A stretch of DNA of 64,000 nucleotides from Myxococcales bacterium. GTDB lineage: Bacteria > Myxococcota > Polyangia > Nannocystales > Nannocystaceae. Location of the stretch: NCBI GenBank assembly GCA_016793465.1, contig JAEUJW010000080.1, positions 1 to 64,000 on the forward strand, read 5' to 3'. Both the position numbers and the translations under genes were made by a program. The notes under the pieces were generated by a model. That model saw only the letters and a list, made by a program, of their open reading frames with translations. It made no database searches and was not told where the DNA came from. This document shows, one piece after another, positions 28,373 through 38,904 of the stretch (within the stretch, counting starts at the first letter, position 1; every line of letters begins with the position of its first letter).

Positions 28373-29433
28373 TGAATCGTGATCTCCTTGTTGATCGTCT
28401 CGCCCTTGCGCTCGACGGTGATCTGCAGGTTGGAGGCCCTGCGGAGTTTGGTGTAGAGGGTCATCGCGCCGTCCATGGACTTCAGTTCGATGCCGTTGAC
28501 GGCCGTCACGAGGTCACCGTTCTTCAGGTTGAGCAGCTTCGGCAGCGAGCCGGGGCGGATGCCGTAGAACTTGAAGCCGCGGGTCTCGCCGTCCTTGACC
28601 GACGGCATGACGCGGGCCTGCTTGGCCAGCGAGGCCGGGTTGGCGAGGATGCCCTCGAGCCACGCGCGTTCGATGGTGCACACGTGCTCGCTCTCGCATT
28701 TGATCGCGTCGGCGCCGCCCTCGATGCCGCCGGCGGCCGGCTTCTCGTCGGCCTTCTTGGCGTTCGGGTCGACGACTGGCTTGGCGGCGCCCTTCGGCGG
28801 CTCCACGCCGAGCTCGATGTACTCGAGCGCGCTGCCGTTGCGCACGTGGACCATGCGCCGCTCGACCGAGATGAGCCGCGCGCCCGGACGGATCTGGTCG
28901 CCGGGCCAGTACGGGCCGGCGCCGCCGGTCTCCTCGTCGCGCAGCGTGGCCCACGAGAACTTCGGGTCGGAGCTCTCCATGGTCGCCACCAGGCGGTACG
29001 GCAGCGTGCTCGGGACCTCGCCCGGCTGCGGGCCGCCGGCCAGCGCGCCGAGCTCGTCGGTGCCGGTGAACGCGGGGGCCGACGTCAGCGGCGCGCCGGG
29101 GTCGACCACCGCCTTGGCGCAGGTCGGACAAAACAGGTTGCGCCCGACGATCGACTGCACGGTCTTGTTGCGCTCGGCCGGGCTGGGGCCGGCGCTGCGG
29201 CCCGCGCCCGCGCCGCCGAGCGAGGCCGCGATGACCGGCTTCTCCTCGTCGTCGTCCTCTTCCTCTTCACCCTCGGTGTCGGTCTCGCCGCCGGTGCCGG
29301 TGGTGTCGCTCGACTCGTCGTAGATGTACGACGAGCCGACGTACGTCGTGACGACCGACGCCGCCAGCGCCGCGGTGATGGCGAGGCCGAGGCCCTTGAC
29401 GACCCAGAAGTACTGTTTGAAGAGAGCTTCCAT
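28369..29433 (-). CDS. gspC: Type II secretion protein GspC with PDZ-like domain
   Basis: 354 residues. One N-terminal membrane helix (GLGLAITAALAASVVTTYVG) is followed by an acidic low-complexity linker (about 40-65). The HR domain region begins RNLFCPTCAK with a CxxC pair and continues through TLPYRLVATMES. A PDZ-like domain ends the protein (FKFYGIRPGSLPKLLNLKNG, then DLVTAVNGIELKSMDGAM). GspC bridges the inner platform and the secretin in other systems, and its PDZ domain helps choose substrates. First structural gene of the operon, nine bases after the regulator gene. Confidence 0.88.
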   Translation of the reverse strand: MEALFKQYFWVVKGLGLAITAALAASVVTTYVGSSYIYDESSDTTGTGGETDTEGEEEEDDDEEKPVIAASLGGAGAGRSAGPSPAERNKTVQSIVGRNLFCPTCAKAVVDPGAPLTSAPAFTGTDELGALAGGPQPGEVPSTLPYRLVATMESSDPKFSWATLRDEETGGAGPYWPGDQIRPGARLISVERRMVHVRNGSALEYIELGVEPPKGAAKPVVDPNAKKADEKPAAGGIEGGADAIKCESEHVCTIERAWLEGILANPASLAKQARVMPSVKDGETRGFKFYGIRPGSLPKLLNLKNGDLVTAVNGIELKSMDGAMTLYTKLRRASNLQITVERKGETINKEITIQ

Positions 29434-29442
29434 CGCTGACCG

Positions 29443-30870
<1,428 letters not shown>

Positions 30871-30965
30871 GGCTGGTGGGCCTGTCTAGCAAGGGGTGAT
30901 CCGAAGCGAAATCCGTGGGATTACGCGGGCGCTGCCGACGTTCCCGACGGTCTGTCCCGCGCACT

Positions 30966-30992
30966 TGTCACTCCGGCGGAGGGCCGGTGACA
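30966..30992. promoter_or_regulatory. Inverted repeat in the divergent region upstream of the gsp operon
   Basis: TGTCAC at 30966 pairs with GTGACA at 30987. The pairing extends inward as CCGGC with GCCGG and one bulged T, giving a stem of about 11 base pairs. It lies in the 197-base gap between the regulator/gsp operon (-) and a 5'-nucleotidase gene (+). It could be an operator for the NtrC-type regulator or a hairpin in a leader. Confidence 0.35.
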
Positions 30993-31067
30993 TTTTGACA
31001 CGGCGCGCCGCGCGGCCAGCGAGCGGGATTGCCACCGCGTGGGCCCGGGTGGTAACGGTGAACGGAC

Positions 31068-32876
31068 GTGAAGCGCCGAACCCTCGCGGGCCCGTGCCTG
31101 GCCGCCATGCTGGCCGCGGGCTGCCTCTACGAAGTCGAGCCCCCGGACTTGAAGGGTCAGGACGTCCGCCTGACGTTCCTTCACACCTCGGACGTGCACT
31201 CGCGGATCCTGCCGTACGACCACGACCCGCTGTACACCGAGGAGCAGCTCGGCCTCCTGCCGGGCCGCGGCCGCTACGGCGGCATCGCCCGCATGGCCTA
31301 CATCATCAAGCGCGAGCGCCAGAAGGCCGCGCGCTCGCTGTGGCTCGACTCGGGCGACCTGTTCCAGGGCGCCCCTATCTTCAACCTTTTTAAGGGCGAG
31401 CCCGAGGTCCGCGCCATGACGATGGCCGGCCTCGACGGCATGGCTCTCGGCAACCACGAGTTCGACTGGGGCCCGACCAACGTGCTCGACCAGTTCACCT
31501 GGTGGGCCGACTTCCCGCTGCTGGCCGCCAACTACGTGTGGGACAAGGAGGGCGTGCCGTTCGCCGACCAGTTCGCCGCGCTGGTCAAGCCGTTCGTGGT
31601 GTTCAACGTCGACGGACTCAAGGTCGGCGTGATCGGCATGGGCAACCTGAGCTCGCTCAACAGCCTCGAGGACGGCGGCAACGAGCTCGGCATCCTCACG
31701 CTCGACACCCTGCAGACCATCCAGATGTACGTCGACCTGCTGCGCGACGAGGTCGACCTCGTGGTCCTGCTCGACCACCTCGGCCTCACCGAGGACGAGC
31801 TCATCGGCCGGAACATCTGCGGCCTCGACCTCATCCTCGGCGGCCACCACCACATCGCCCTCGATCCGCCGAAGCTCATCGAGTACAAGCCCGACGAGAA
31901 GTACCTCTCGGCCGAGGTGGACCCCGACGCCGAGCTCCTGGTCGTCGACCCCGACGCGCCCGAGGGCGGCGAGGACGACGACAGCGCCGACGAGGAAGAG
32001 GACGAGGGCGACGGCGACCCGCCGCGCGGGCTCGGCCACTGCCCCCCGGAGCACAAGCGCACCACCCTGCTGGCCCACCCCAACGCGTTCGCCAAGTTCG
32101 TCGCCAGGCTCGACGTCGTGGTCCGCGACAAGAAGATCGTCGCCCACAAGTTCGAGCTGTTCCCCATCGACAACACCGTGCCCGAGGACCCCGACACCCG
32201 GTACGTGCTCGAGGACTACCTCGAAGCGATGAAGCAGACCCTGCTGCTCGACCGCGTGGTCACGGTCGCCACCGAGCCGCTGCGCCGCTTCGGCGACAGC
32301 GGCGGCGACAGCCCGCTCGGTAACCTCATGGCCGAGGCCATGCAGTACCGCCGCTACATCGAGACCGAGTTCTGCATCACCAACTCGCTCGGCATCCGCA
32401 CCGACATCCTCGAGGGCCCGATCACCTACGAGCAGATGTACAACGTGATGCCGTTCGAGAACACGATCACGACGATGACCCTGAGCGGCATCGAGGTCCA
32501 GGAGCTGCTCGACTTCGCGACCCGCTCGAGCGCCGGCCGCGGCTGCAACTCGCAGATCCAGGTCTCGGGCGTGTCGTTTACCATGAACTGCCGCACCGGC
32601 AAGGCCGAGGACATCAAGATCGCCGGCAAGCCGCTGGCGATCGACGGCGCCTACGACATGTGCACCAACAACTACATGGCCTGGGGCGGCAGTGGCTTCC
32701 GCGTGCTGAAGCGCAACACCACCAAGTTCGACACCGGCATCCCCCTGCGCGAGGCCGTGATCGCCTACGTGCGCGACCTGCCCGAGCTGCCGGCCTGCTA
32801 CGACCCCAAGACCCCGCTCGACCAGTGCACCGCCGGCTACGCGATCGCCGACGGCCGCATCACCACCAAGTACTAG
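31068..32876 (+). CDS. 5'-nucleotidase-family lipoprotein
   Basis: 602 residues from a GTG. The lipoprotein signal ends LAAGC (Cys19). The calcineurin-like metallophosphatase domain has LHTSDVHSRI (Asp42, His44), DSGDLFQGAP, GNHEFDWG and GGHHHIAL, a full dinuclear metal set. The C-terminal 5'-nucleotidase domain has GDSPLGNLMAEAMQ and NSLGIRTDI. An Asp/Glu-rich insert (about 285-325) separates metal-binding strands and is unusual. Expected activity is release of nucleoside and phosphate from extracellular nucleotides, on the outer or periplasmic face of a membrane. It leads a run of surface-protein genes; the next gene starts 14 bases on. Confidence 0.88.
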   Translation: MKRRTLAGPCLAAMLAAGCLYEVEPPDLKGQDVRLTFLHTSDVHSRILPYDHDPLYTEEQLGLLPGRGRYGGIARMAYIIKRERQKAARSLWLDSGDLFQGAPIFNLFKGEPEVRAMTMAGLDGMALGNHEFDWGPTNVLDQFTWWADFPLLAANYVWDKEGVPFADQFAALVKPFVVFNVDGLKVGVIGMGNLSSLNSLEDGGNELGILTLDTLQTIQMYVDLLRDEVDLVVLLDHLGLTEDELIGRNICGLDLILGGHHHIALDPPKLIEYKPDEKYLSAEVDPDAELLVVDPDAPEGGEDDDSADEEEDEGDGDPPRGLGHCPPEHKRTTLLAHPNAFAKFVARLDVVVRDKKIVAHKFELFPIDNTVPEDPDTRYVLEDYLEAMKQTLLLDRVVTVATEPLRRFGDSGGDSPLGNLMAEAMQYRRYIETEFCITNSLGIRTDILEGPITYEQMYNVMPFENTITTMTLSGIEVQELLDFATRSSAGRGCNSQIQVSGVSFTMNCRTGKAEDIKIAGKPLAIDGAYDMCTNNYMAWGGSGFRVLKRNTTKFDTGIPLREAVIAYVRDLPELPACYDPKTPLDQCTAGYAIADGRITTKY

Positions 32877-32890
32877 AAGAGACCCCGATC

Positions 32891-33982
32891 ATGCGCCGCA
32901 TCGTCACCGCCCTGTGCTGCAGCCTGCTCGGCCCGGTCGCCTGCAAGGTGGAGATCGAGCGCGACCAGGACACCGTGCCGCTGGCCTTCAAGGTCAAGAT
33001 CCGCGAGCCGGTCGGCAGCGAGAGCGAGCCCCTCCCCTACACGACCGCCCCGCGGACCTTCACCATCGACGTCGAGGCCGTCGACTTCCACGGCCAGGAC
33101 GCCGACTGGTTCAACGGCGACGTGTACCTCGACGTCGCCCCCCGCGGCCGGCTCGCCAAGGGCCAGGCCCGCACCATCACCCTGAGGGACGGCAAGGCCA
33201 CCGGCGTGGCGGTCAGCGTCGAGAAGGTCCACGGCGCGTCGAACGTGTGGGTCGAGGACCGCGGCAGCGACGACAAGCCCGGCAGCTACGCCACCGGCCT
33301 GTCGCCGACCCTTCATGTCAACCGCCCGACCCTGCACGACATCTCCGAGACCACCAACATCTCGAGCTCGGCCCTGCGCGGCGACTTCGTGCACGTCAAC
33401 AACGAGGGCCGCCGGCTGGTCGCCACCGGCATCGCCGTCGACGGCTTCTACCTGACCGACCTCGACGAGCCGACCGGGACGTTCAACGCGATCTTCGCCC
33501 ACACCCACTCGCGCCCGAACGGCGTGGAGCAGGGCGACATCATCGTCGACATCATCGGCACCGTCGGCGAGTTCTACGGCTTCACCGAGCTCAGCTTCCC
33601 GACCTACAAGGTCGGCGGCCACGTCGACGAGCTGCCGACCGCCAAGCTGACCACGCAGACCATCGCCGACGACCTGGCCATGGAGGCGCTCGAGAGCCGC
33701 CTGGTCGAGCTCGAGAACGTCACCATCTGCCCGATCGGCGAGGGCTACCACGAGTTCGGACAGTGGGTCGTGGTCCTCGACGACGAGGGCGGCTCCGGCA
33801 ACTGCAGCAGCGGCGAGGGCGGGATCACCATCGTCAGCGCCCTCAGCGCCACCGGCTTCACCCCCGAGGGCCACGAGGGTGAGACGATCACGCGTCTGCT
33901 CGGGGACCTCCGCTACCACGTCGCCGCCCGCCCGCCGTGGATCATCTACACCCGCGGCGACGCCGACATCGAGCTCGAGTAG
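32891..33982 (+). CDS. Lipoprotein with OB-fold-like extracellular domain
   Basis: 363 residues. The lipobox ends GPVAC (Cys18). The first 150 residues form a beta-rich domain with no family I can name. Residues 155-250 carry the pattern GFYLTDLDEP, then IFAHTHSRPNGVEQGDIIVD, then GTVGEFYGFTEL. This closely matches the repeated domain of the next protein (DGFFIQD, IFVFVG, GVAVAPGDIVTVTGAYDEFYG). Such OB-like domains accompany extracellular nucleases and 5'-nucleotidases such as YhcR-type proteins (family knowledge; assignment to that clan is my inference). It is probably co-transcribed with the upstream 5'-nucleotidase. Confidence 0.65.
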   Translation: MRRIVTALCCSLLGPVACKVEIERDQDTVPLAFKVKIREPVGSESEPLPYTTAPRTFTIDVEAVDFHGQDADWFNGDVYLDVAPRGRLAKGQARTITLRDGKATGVAVSVEKVHGASNVWVEDRGSDDKPGSYATGLSPTLHVNRPTLHDISETTNISSSALRGDFVHVNNEGRRLVATGIAVDGFYLTDLDEPTGTFNAIFAHTHSRPNGVEQGDIIVDIIGTVGEFYGFTELSFPTYKVGGHVDELPTAKLTTQTIADDLAMEALESRLVELENVTICPIGEGYHEFGQWVVVLDDEGGSGNCSSGEGGITIVSALSATGFTPEGHEGETITRLLGDLRYHVAARPPWIIYTRGDADIELE

Positions 33983-34006
33983 TCCGCGGCTCGCGGCGCC
34001 GCGGAC
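33982..34006. terminator. Hairpin after the second gene of the 5'-nucleotidase group
   Basis: Perfect nine-base arms GTCCGCGGC and GCCGCGGAC with a 7-base loop directly overlap the stop codon region. It is followed within 25 bases by the palindrome at 34030. Confidence 0.45.
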
Positions 34007-34029
34007 AGCGTCCGCCGGCCCGCGCATAC

Positions 34030-34045
34030 CTGTCCTGAAGGACAG
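34030..34045. terminator. GA-centred palindrome with following T-rich bases
   Basis: CTGTCCT and AGGACAG flank GA and are followed by TTATTGT, giving the look of an intrinsic terminator. The same GA-centred design occurs in coding DNA at 8032, so it may instead be a dispersed element or binding site. Confidence 0.5.
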
Positions 34046-34155
34046 TTATTGTCGCCACGTCGTCACCTGGACGCGGTCTGGCGCTGCTTGACAGCGCGCG
34101 CACCGTCCGGGTAGATCCGCGCTGTTCACGGGCGCGCAACGCCGCGGAGGATCGC

Positions 34156-35619
34156 ATGAACGACGTACGTAACGCCTCTCCCGCCTCCCTTCGCCGCGTC
34201 GGGCTCGCGGGCACCACGCTCGCGCTCGCGCTCGCGTGCAACCTGACCCCCGGCTCCACCAACTCGGACACCAACGACACCGGCAACGCGACCGACGACC
34301 CCACCGGCTCGGGCAACACCGACACGCCGACCGGCGGCGGCCCCGAGAGCGTGACGATCTACGACATCCAGAAGGGCGAGGTCGCCGACATGACGATCGT
34401 CGACCTGAAGGACGTCGTCGTGACCTCGCCGGTCTACACGAGCGCCGACGGCGAGGGCAACTTCTTCATCTCCGAGAAGGACGGCGGCGAGTACTCCGGC
34501 ATCCAGGTCTACGTCTACTCCGACGTGACCGGCGAGCTCGAGTCCGAGGGCAAGCTCCCGGCGGTCGGCGACGTGCTGCAGCTGCGCGCGCAGTACAAGG
34601 AGTTCTTCGACTACAGCGAGCTGACGCTGCAGGCCGTCGGCGACCTGACGATCACCGGCTCCGGCCCGGTGCCCCCGGCGTCGACCGTGGCCGCCGCCGA
34701 CATCGCCACCGGCGGGCCCAAGGCCGAGAACTACGAGGGCTGCCTGGTCCAGGTCGAGAACGCCACCGTGACCGCGCCGGTCGTCATGTACGGCCAGTTC
34801 ACGGTCGACGACAGCCTCGTGGTCGACGACCTGTTCTTCGTGCCCGACCCCGGCCCCAAGCCGCCCGAGGGCCAGGTGTTCAGCAAGCTGATCGGCCAGC
34901 TGACCTACAACTTCGAGGAGTTCAAGCTGGCCCCGCGCAGCTGCGCCGACTACGAGGGCTGGGACGGCTGCGACACGCCCGACCCGACCACCGACACCAA
35001 CCCGATGTGCGGGCCCGGCGGAGACGTGACCATCTTCCAGATCCAGCAGGACGAGATCTGTCTCCAAGAGCAGGTCACGATCAGCGGCGCGGTCGTCACC
35101 TCGGGCTTCACCTTCAAGAAGGACGGGTTCTTCATCCAGGACCCGGCCGGCGGCGAGTACTCCGGCATCTTCGTGTTCGTCGGCGCCGACAACCCCAACG
35201 GGGTCGCGGTCGCCCCCGGCGACATCGTCACCGTCACCGGCGCCTACGACGAGTTCTACGGCGCCTCGCAGATCGAGGTCGCCGCCGCCGCCGACGTCGT
35301 GGTCACCGGCGCCGGCTCGCTGCCCGCGCCCGCGGTCGTCGCCCCCGCGGACATCGCCACCGGCGGGCCCAAGGCCGAGGCCTACGAGGGCGTGCTCGTG
35401 CAGGTCGAGGACGTCACGGTCGCCGCCAACGACCTCGGCTTCGGCGAGTTCAGCGTCGACGCCGAGCTGCGCGTCGACGACCTGTTCTTCGCCATGGCCG
35501 ACTGGCCGCTGCCCGACCCCGGCGCCCAGTACACGGCGATCGCCGGCCCGCTCGCCTACACCTTCGACACCACCAAGATCGCCCCCCGCGACGCGGCCGA
35601 CCTGACGCCCGCCCCCTGA
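34156..35619 (+). CDS. Lipoprotein with two tandem OB-fold-like domains
   Basis: 487 residues. The lipobox ends LALAC (Cys28), followed by an Asp/Thr/Gly linker to about residue 60. Two copies of a domain of about 200 residues follow. Each begins with a VTI(Y/F)(D/Q)IQ strand, passes a GGEYSGI segment, then DIATGGPKAE, a YEG segment with LVQVE, then V..DLFF, and ends near LAPR or IAPRDA. The DNA coding for DIATGGPKAE is identical over nearly 30 bases in both copies (near 34698 and 35350), so the duplication is recent or kept alike by gene conversion. The domain resembles the OB-fold modules beside extracellular nucleases and phosphoesterases. Upstream hairpins suggest it may have its own promoter. 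Confidence 0.7.
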   Translation: MNDVRNASPASLRRVGLAGTTLALALACNLTPGSTNSDTNDTGNATDDPTGSGNTDTPTGGGPESVTIYDIQKGEVADMTIVDLKDVVVTSPVYTSADGEGNFFISEKDGGEYSGIQVYVYSDVTGELESEGKLPAVGDVLQLRAQYKEFFDYSELTLQAVGDLTITGSGPVPPASTVAAADIATGGPKAENYEGCLVQVENATVTAPVVMYGQFTVDDSLVVDDLFFVPDPGPKPPEGQVFSKLIGQLTYNFEEFKLAPRSCADYEGWDGCDTPDPTTDTNPMCGPGGDVTIFQIQQDEICLQEQVTISGAVVTSGFTFKKDGFFIQDPAGGEYSGIFVFVGADNPNGVAVAPGDIVTVTGAYDEFYGASQIEVAAAADVVVTGAGSLPAPAVVAPADIATGGPKAEAYEGVLVQVEDVTVAANDLGFGEFSVDAELRVDDLFFAMADWPLPDPGAQYTAIAGPLAYTFDTTKIAPRDAADLTPAP

Positions 35620-35639
35620 CGCCGAAAAGCCCCACGTTC

Positions 35640-37562
35640 ATGTCGAACACGAAGTGGATCACCCTCACGGCGTCGGCCGCCGCCTGTCTGGCCCCCGCCG
35701 CCGCCGCCGCGCACACGGCCTACCTGCCTCACGGCGCGCCCGAGCAGCTCGCCGGCCCGGGCTTCGTCCAGCCGTGGCTGGCCGCCCGCCTGCAGGCGCC
35801 GTCGTCGACCGGCCAGGCCGCGCCGACCCAGCCGCCGCCGACCACCGACACGCCAGCCGAGACCCAGCCGACCAGCCCCGAGCCCGCGCCGGTCGAGACC
35901 GCCGCCCCGCCCTCGCCGACCGCGGATGTCCAGGCCTCGCTCGACAAGCTGCAGGCCGACCTGCGCAAGCTGCAGGCCCGGGTCGACACCGCCGAGTCCG
36001 CCCTGCGCGTGCAGGAGGACGCCGCGCGACGCAACGAGCAGATCAACAACGTCCAGGGCCCGCCGCTCGGCTTCAACGCCTGGACCTCGGGCAACGCGAT
36101 GGCCACCCGCGTGACCTTCGCCATCGCCGACGACAACCTGCTCGCCGGCGCCGCCGACCGCTCGCCCGCCCTCGGCTTCAAGCTGGCCGCCGACCGCCTG
36201 TTCTACGACGCCATCGAGCAGCGCAAGCGCGGCTTCGAGACGGAGACGCAGCTCGTCGTCTACAAGCGCGTGCCGACCTACTTCAAGCGCATGGACGCCG
36301 AGGCCGCGTTCGTCGTCAACCTCCAGCACTACACCAACGACAAGACGTACCGCACCGACACGCAGATCCGCGACTACGGCTCGTACGTCAAGCTCAACTG
36401 GTACACCAAGCGCAACGACTACCAGGGCGACAACGTCTCGGTGACGATGTTCCCGTTCGACTCGCAGCGCTTCCTGCTCGGCTACACCTACAACATCACC
36501 TGGGGCGGCGAGCGCATCTTCCCCAACAACGCCCCCGGCGGCGACGCGGCCCGCAGCAACAGCATGGTCCCCGGCCTGCGCCTGCGCTACGACTTCAAGG
36601 TCGGCACCGGCAAGGACGGCTACGTGTTCTTCGGGGCCAAGACGGCGCGCCTGCTCAACGAGCAGCTCAACGAGCCGCAGACCTACTACGGCCTGCTCGG
36701 CGGCTACGGCCTCAGCTTCACCCGCTGGCTGGCGTGGGAGGTCAACGGCGGCTACTTCCAGCGCGGCGCGTTCCCCCCGCAGGGCACCATGTACGCCGGC
36801 ATCGGCGGCAAGACGGCCCAGGCGTTCGGCGGCTCGACCCGCCTGACGTTCCGCTACGGCATGCCGATCGGCACCTCGATCGACTTCCAGCTCTACCGCT
36901 ACAGCCCCGACGCGACCTACCTGCTGACGCAGAACCAGATGTACGACAACCGCATCGCCGGCTCGGCCGCCTTCGAGTTCACCGGCGTGGGCCAGACCCT
37001 GCTCGACTGGGAGAAGCCCGACACCGTGGTGATCCGCCCGGCCATGGCCGGCGCGTTCAACGGCCGCCTGCGCATCAAGAAGGTGCGCCTGTTCGGCACC
37101 GCGCTGTTCCGCAACCTCGACTACGTCGTGCTCGACATCCCCGGCGTCGCGCCCTACCGGGCCTTCCCCGCCGGCGCCATCGTCAAGCCCGAGTGGTTCA
37201 TCGTCGCCGGCGTCGACTACTACCTGCCGCGCACCCGCCTGACCCCCGGCTTCGTGTTCGCCTACAAGAACCCGGCCTCGTACACCTCGAACGGCACCAC
37301 CCTGGTGTACCGCGAGTACTGGGACGTCGAGACCCTGCCGAACGGCATCCCCACCGCCTACGACATCCTCTCGAGCAAGCTGACGCTGAAGTGGGACATC
37401 GCCCCGTTCTTCGTGCTGGTCAGCGAGCTGCGCTACACCCACGACTCCAACCGCACCAAGTTCGTCAAGTCCGACGACGACGCCGGCCGCGTCCGCGTGT
37501 TCGAGGACGCGAACATCACCAACCGCCTCGGCTTCTTCCTGCTCACGCAGGCCCGCTGGTGA
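35640..37562 (+). CDS. Outer-membrane beta-barrel protein with coiled-coil neck
   Basis: 640 residues. A Sec signal ends near Ala-Ala-Ala-His (about 25). A Pro/Thr-rich linker (50-98) leads to a short coiled coil (ADVQASLDKLQADLRKLQ and on, about 98-135). Some 480 residues of alternating aromatic strands follow (YVKLNWYTKR, FLLGYTYNITWGG, LRLRYDFKVG), and the protein ends in LLTQARW, with a terminal aromatic as in BAM-inserted barrels. The coiled coil plus barrel recalls porins with a periplasmic or wall-binding neck. It follows the OB-fold lipoprotein by 20 bases and overlaps or nearly touches the next gene. Substrate is unknown; nucleosides or phosphate are possible from context. Confidence 0.75.
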   Translation: MSNTKWITLTASAAACLAPAAAAAHTAYLPHGAPEQLAGPGFVQPWLAARLQAPSSTGQAAPTQPPPTTDTPAETQPTSPEPAPVETAAPPSPTADVQASLDKLQADLRKLQARVDTAESALRVQEDAARRNEQINNVQGPPLGFNAWTSGNAMATRVTFAIADDNLLAGAADRSPALGFKLAADRLFYDAIEQRKRGFETETQLVVYKRVPTYFKRMDAEAAFVVNLQHYTNDKTYRTDTQIRDYGSYVKLNWYTKRNDYQGDNVSVTMFPFDSQRFLLGYTYNITWGGERIFPNNAPGGDAARSNSMVPGLRLRYDFKVGTGKDGYVFFGAKTARLLNEQLNEPQTYYGLLGGYGLSFTRWLAWEVNGGYFQRGAFPPQGTMYAGIGGKTAQAFGGSTRLTFRYGMPIGTSIDFQLYRYSPDATYLLTQNQMYDNRIAGSAAFEFTGVGQTLLDWEKPDTVVIRPAMAGAFNGRLRIKKVRLFGTALFRNLDYVVLDIPGVAPYRAFPAGAIVKPEWFIVAGVDYYLPRTRLTPGFVFAYKNPASYTSNGTTLVYREYWDVETLPNGIPTAYDILSSKLTLKWDIAPFFVLVSELRYTHDSNRTKFVKSDDDAGRVRVFEDANITNRLGFFLLTQARW

Positions 37563-37567
37563 CCGCC

Positions 37568-38782
37568 ATGACGCGACAGAACCTCCGCCTCATCGCCGGC
37601 CTCGCCTCCGGCTTCGCCGTCAGCCTCGTCCTCGGCCTCACGCTCGCGGCCTGCAAGCGCCCCGCCGACATCTTCGAGCTCGACCCGCTCGACTCGGTGC
37701 CGATGGCCTCGTGCTGGTCGCACGGCACCCTGCAGATCCCGTGCGACCGCTGCAACGGCGGCGACACCAAGGCCTGCCTCGAGGTCGCGTCCGCCTACGA
37801 GCAGCGCCACGACGTGACCCGCCGCGACCGCGACCTCCGCACCGCCGCGCTGTTCTACGGCCGCGCCTGCGTGCAGGGCCACGCCCCCGGCTGCGTGCTG
37901 ATCAACGACCATTACTCGACGCTGCGCGGCCTCGACGTGCCGACCCGCACGCTCGCCGCCGACCGCCGCGACCACGCCTGCGAGCACACCGCCGACCAGT
38001 GCAGCGCCGGCAACGACCCGCTCGCCTGCCGCGTGCACGGCCTGTGCCTCGCCGAGGACTGGCCGCAGCGCAAGACCCCACGCGACGTGCCCGGCGCGCT
38101 CAAGGCCCTGCGCAGCGCCTGCGACGGCGGCGACGCCCGCGGCTGCGCCGAGCTCGGCTTCCTGCAGCTGCGCGAGGCCGGCGACGACACGGCCCTCGCC
38201 GCCGCCTACGCCGCCAACCAGTCCGGCTGCAAGCAGGGCTCCGCCGCCGCCTGCGTCGGCGCGGCCACCCAGGCCCACTTCGGCCTCGGCACCCCGGCCG
38301 CCCCCGAGGCCGCCCACGCCTCGCTCGAGGAGTGGTGCGAGCGCGGCAACCCCGACGCCTGCAACGCGGTGAAGGGGTTCTTCTCCGGCCTGCGCCCGCT
38401 GCTCACCCCGCCGGCCGCGGCGTCGCCGCTGGCCGCGATCCCGGCCGCCCCGATCAACGCGCTCGAGCTGCGCCCCGCCAACGTCGCCAGCCTCGGCCGC
38501 TTCGGCTACTGCGTCGACGGCCGGGGCCGCGTCGAGCGGGCCGAGATCCTCGACTCGACGGGCGCGCCCGCGCTCGACGAGCAGATCCTCGCGCACGTGA
38601 AGACGTGGACGCACACCCGCCGACCGAGCGGACCCGCCGCCGCCCCGCTGTGCGCCGTCCACGAGCAGCGCGTCGTGTTCACCTTCCGCTCGACCGGCTC
38701 GCGCCCGTTCTTCACGGTGTGGGAGTCGTGGCAGACCGCGCGCGGCGGCACCCTGCTCCTCGACCTCGACCCGCTGCGCTGA
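37568..38782 (+). CDS. Lipoprotein with Sel1-like repeats and TonB-like C-terminal domain
   Basis: 404 residues from an ATG five bases after the previous stop; an in-frame GTG overlapping that stop (37559) is possible. The lipobox ends LTLAAC (Cys29). Residues 50-270 hold Cys-bearing helical repeats of Sel1 type (GDTKACLEVASAYEQ, GDARGCAELGFLQL, GSAAACVGAATQAHFG, GNPDACNAVKGFF). The last 100 residues (GRFGYCVDGRGRVERAEILD, then LDEQILAHVKTW, then RVVFTFRS) match the shape of TonB C-terminal domains, though without a TonB membrane anchor. It probably stays at a membrane and contacts the barrel protein encoded before it (inference). Confidence 0.7.
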   Translation: MTRQNLRLIAGLASGFAVSLVLGLTLAACKRPADIFELDPLDSVPMASCWSHGTLQIPCDRCNGGDTKACLEVASAYEQRHDVTRRDRDLRTAALFYGRACVQGHAPGCVLINDHYSTLRGLDVPTRTLAADRRDHACEHTADQCSAGNDPLACRVHGLCLAEDWPQRKTPRDVPGALKALRSACDGGDARGCAELGFLQLREAGDDTALAAAYAANQSGCKQGSAAACVGAATQAHFGLGTPAAPEAAHASLEEWCERGNPDACNAVKGFFSGLRPLLTPPAAASPLAAIPAAPINALELRPANVASLGRFGYCVDGRGRVERAEILDSTGAPALDEQILAHVKTWTHTRRPSGPAAAPLCAVHEQRVVFTFRSTGSRPFFTVWESWQTARGGTLLLDLDPLR

Positions 38783-38904
38783 GCCGACCGGACAACTGCG
38801 CGGCGCGTTGCGCACCGACGCCGCGTGTCGTGGTTGTGTCGCCCCGCCGCTGCGCACCCCGAACGGGGTTGTAATTCGCGGCCAACTGACGTGTCCTACG
38901 CGCC

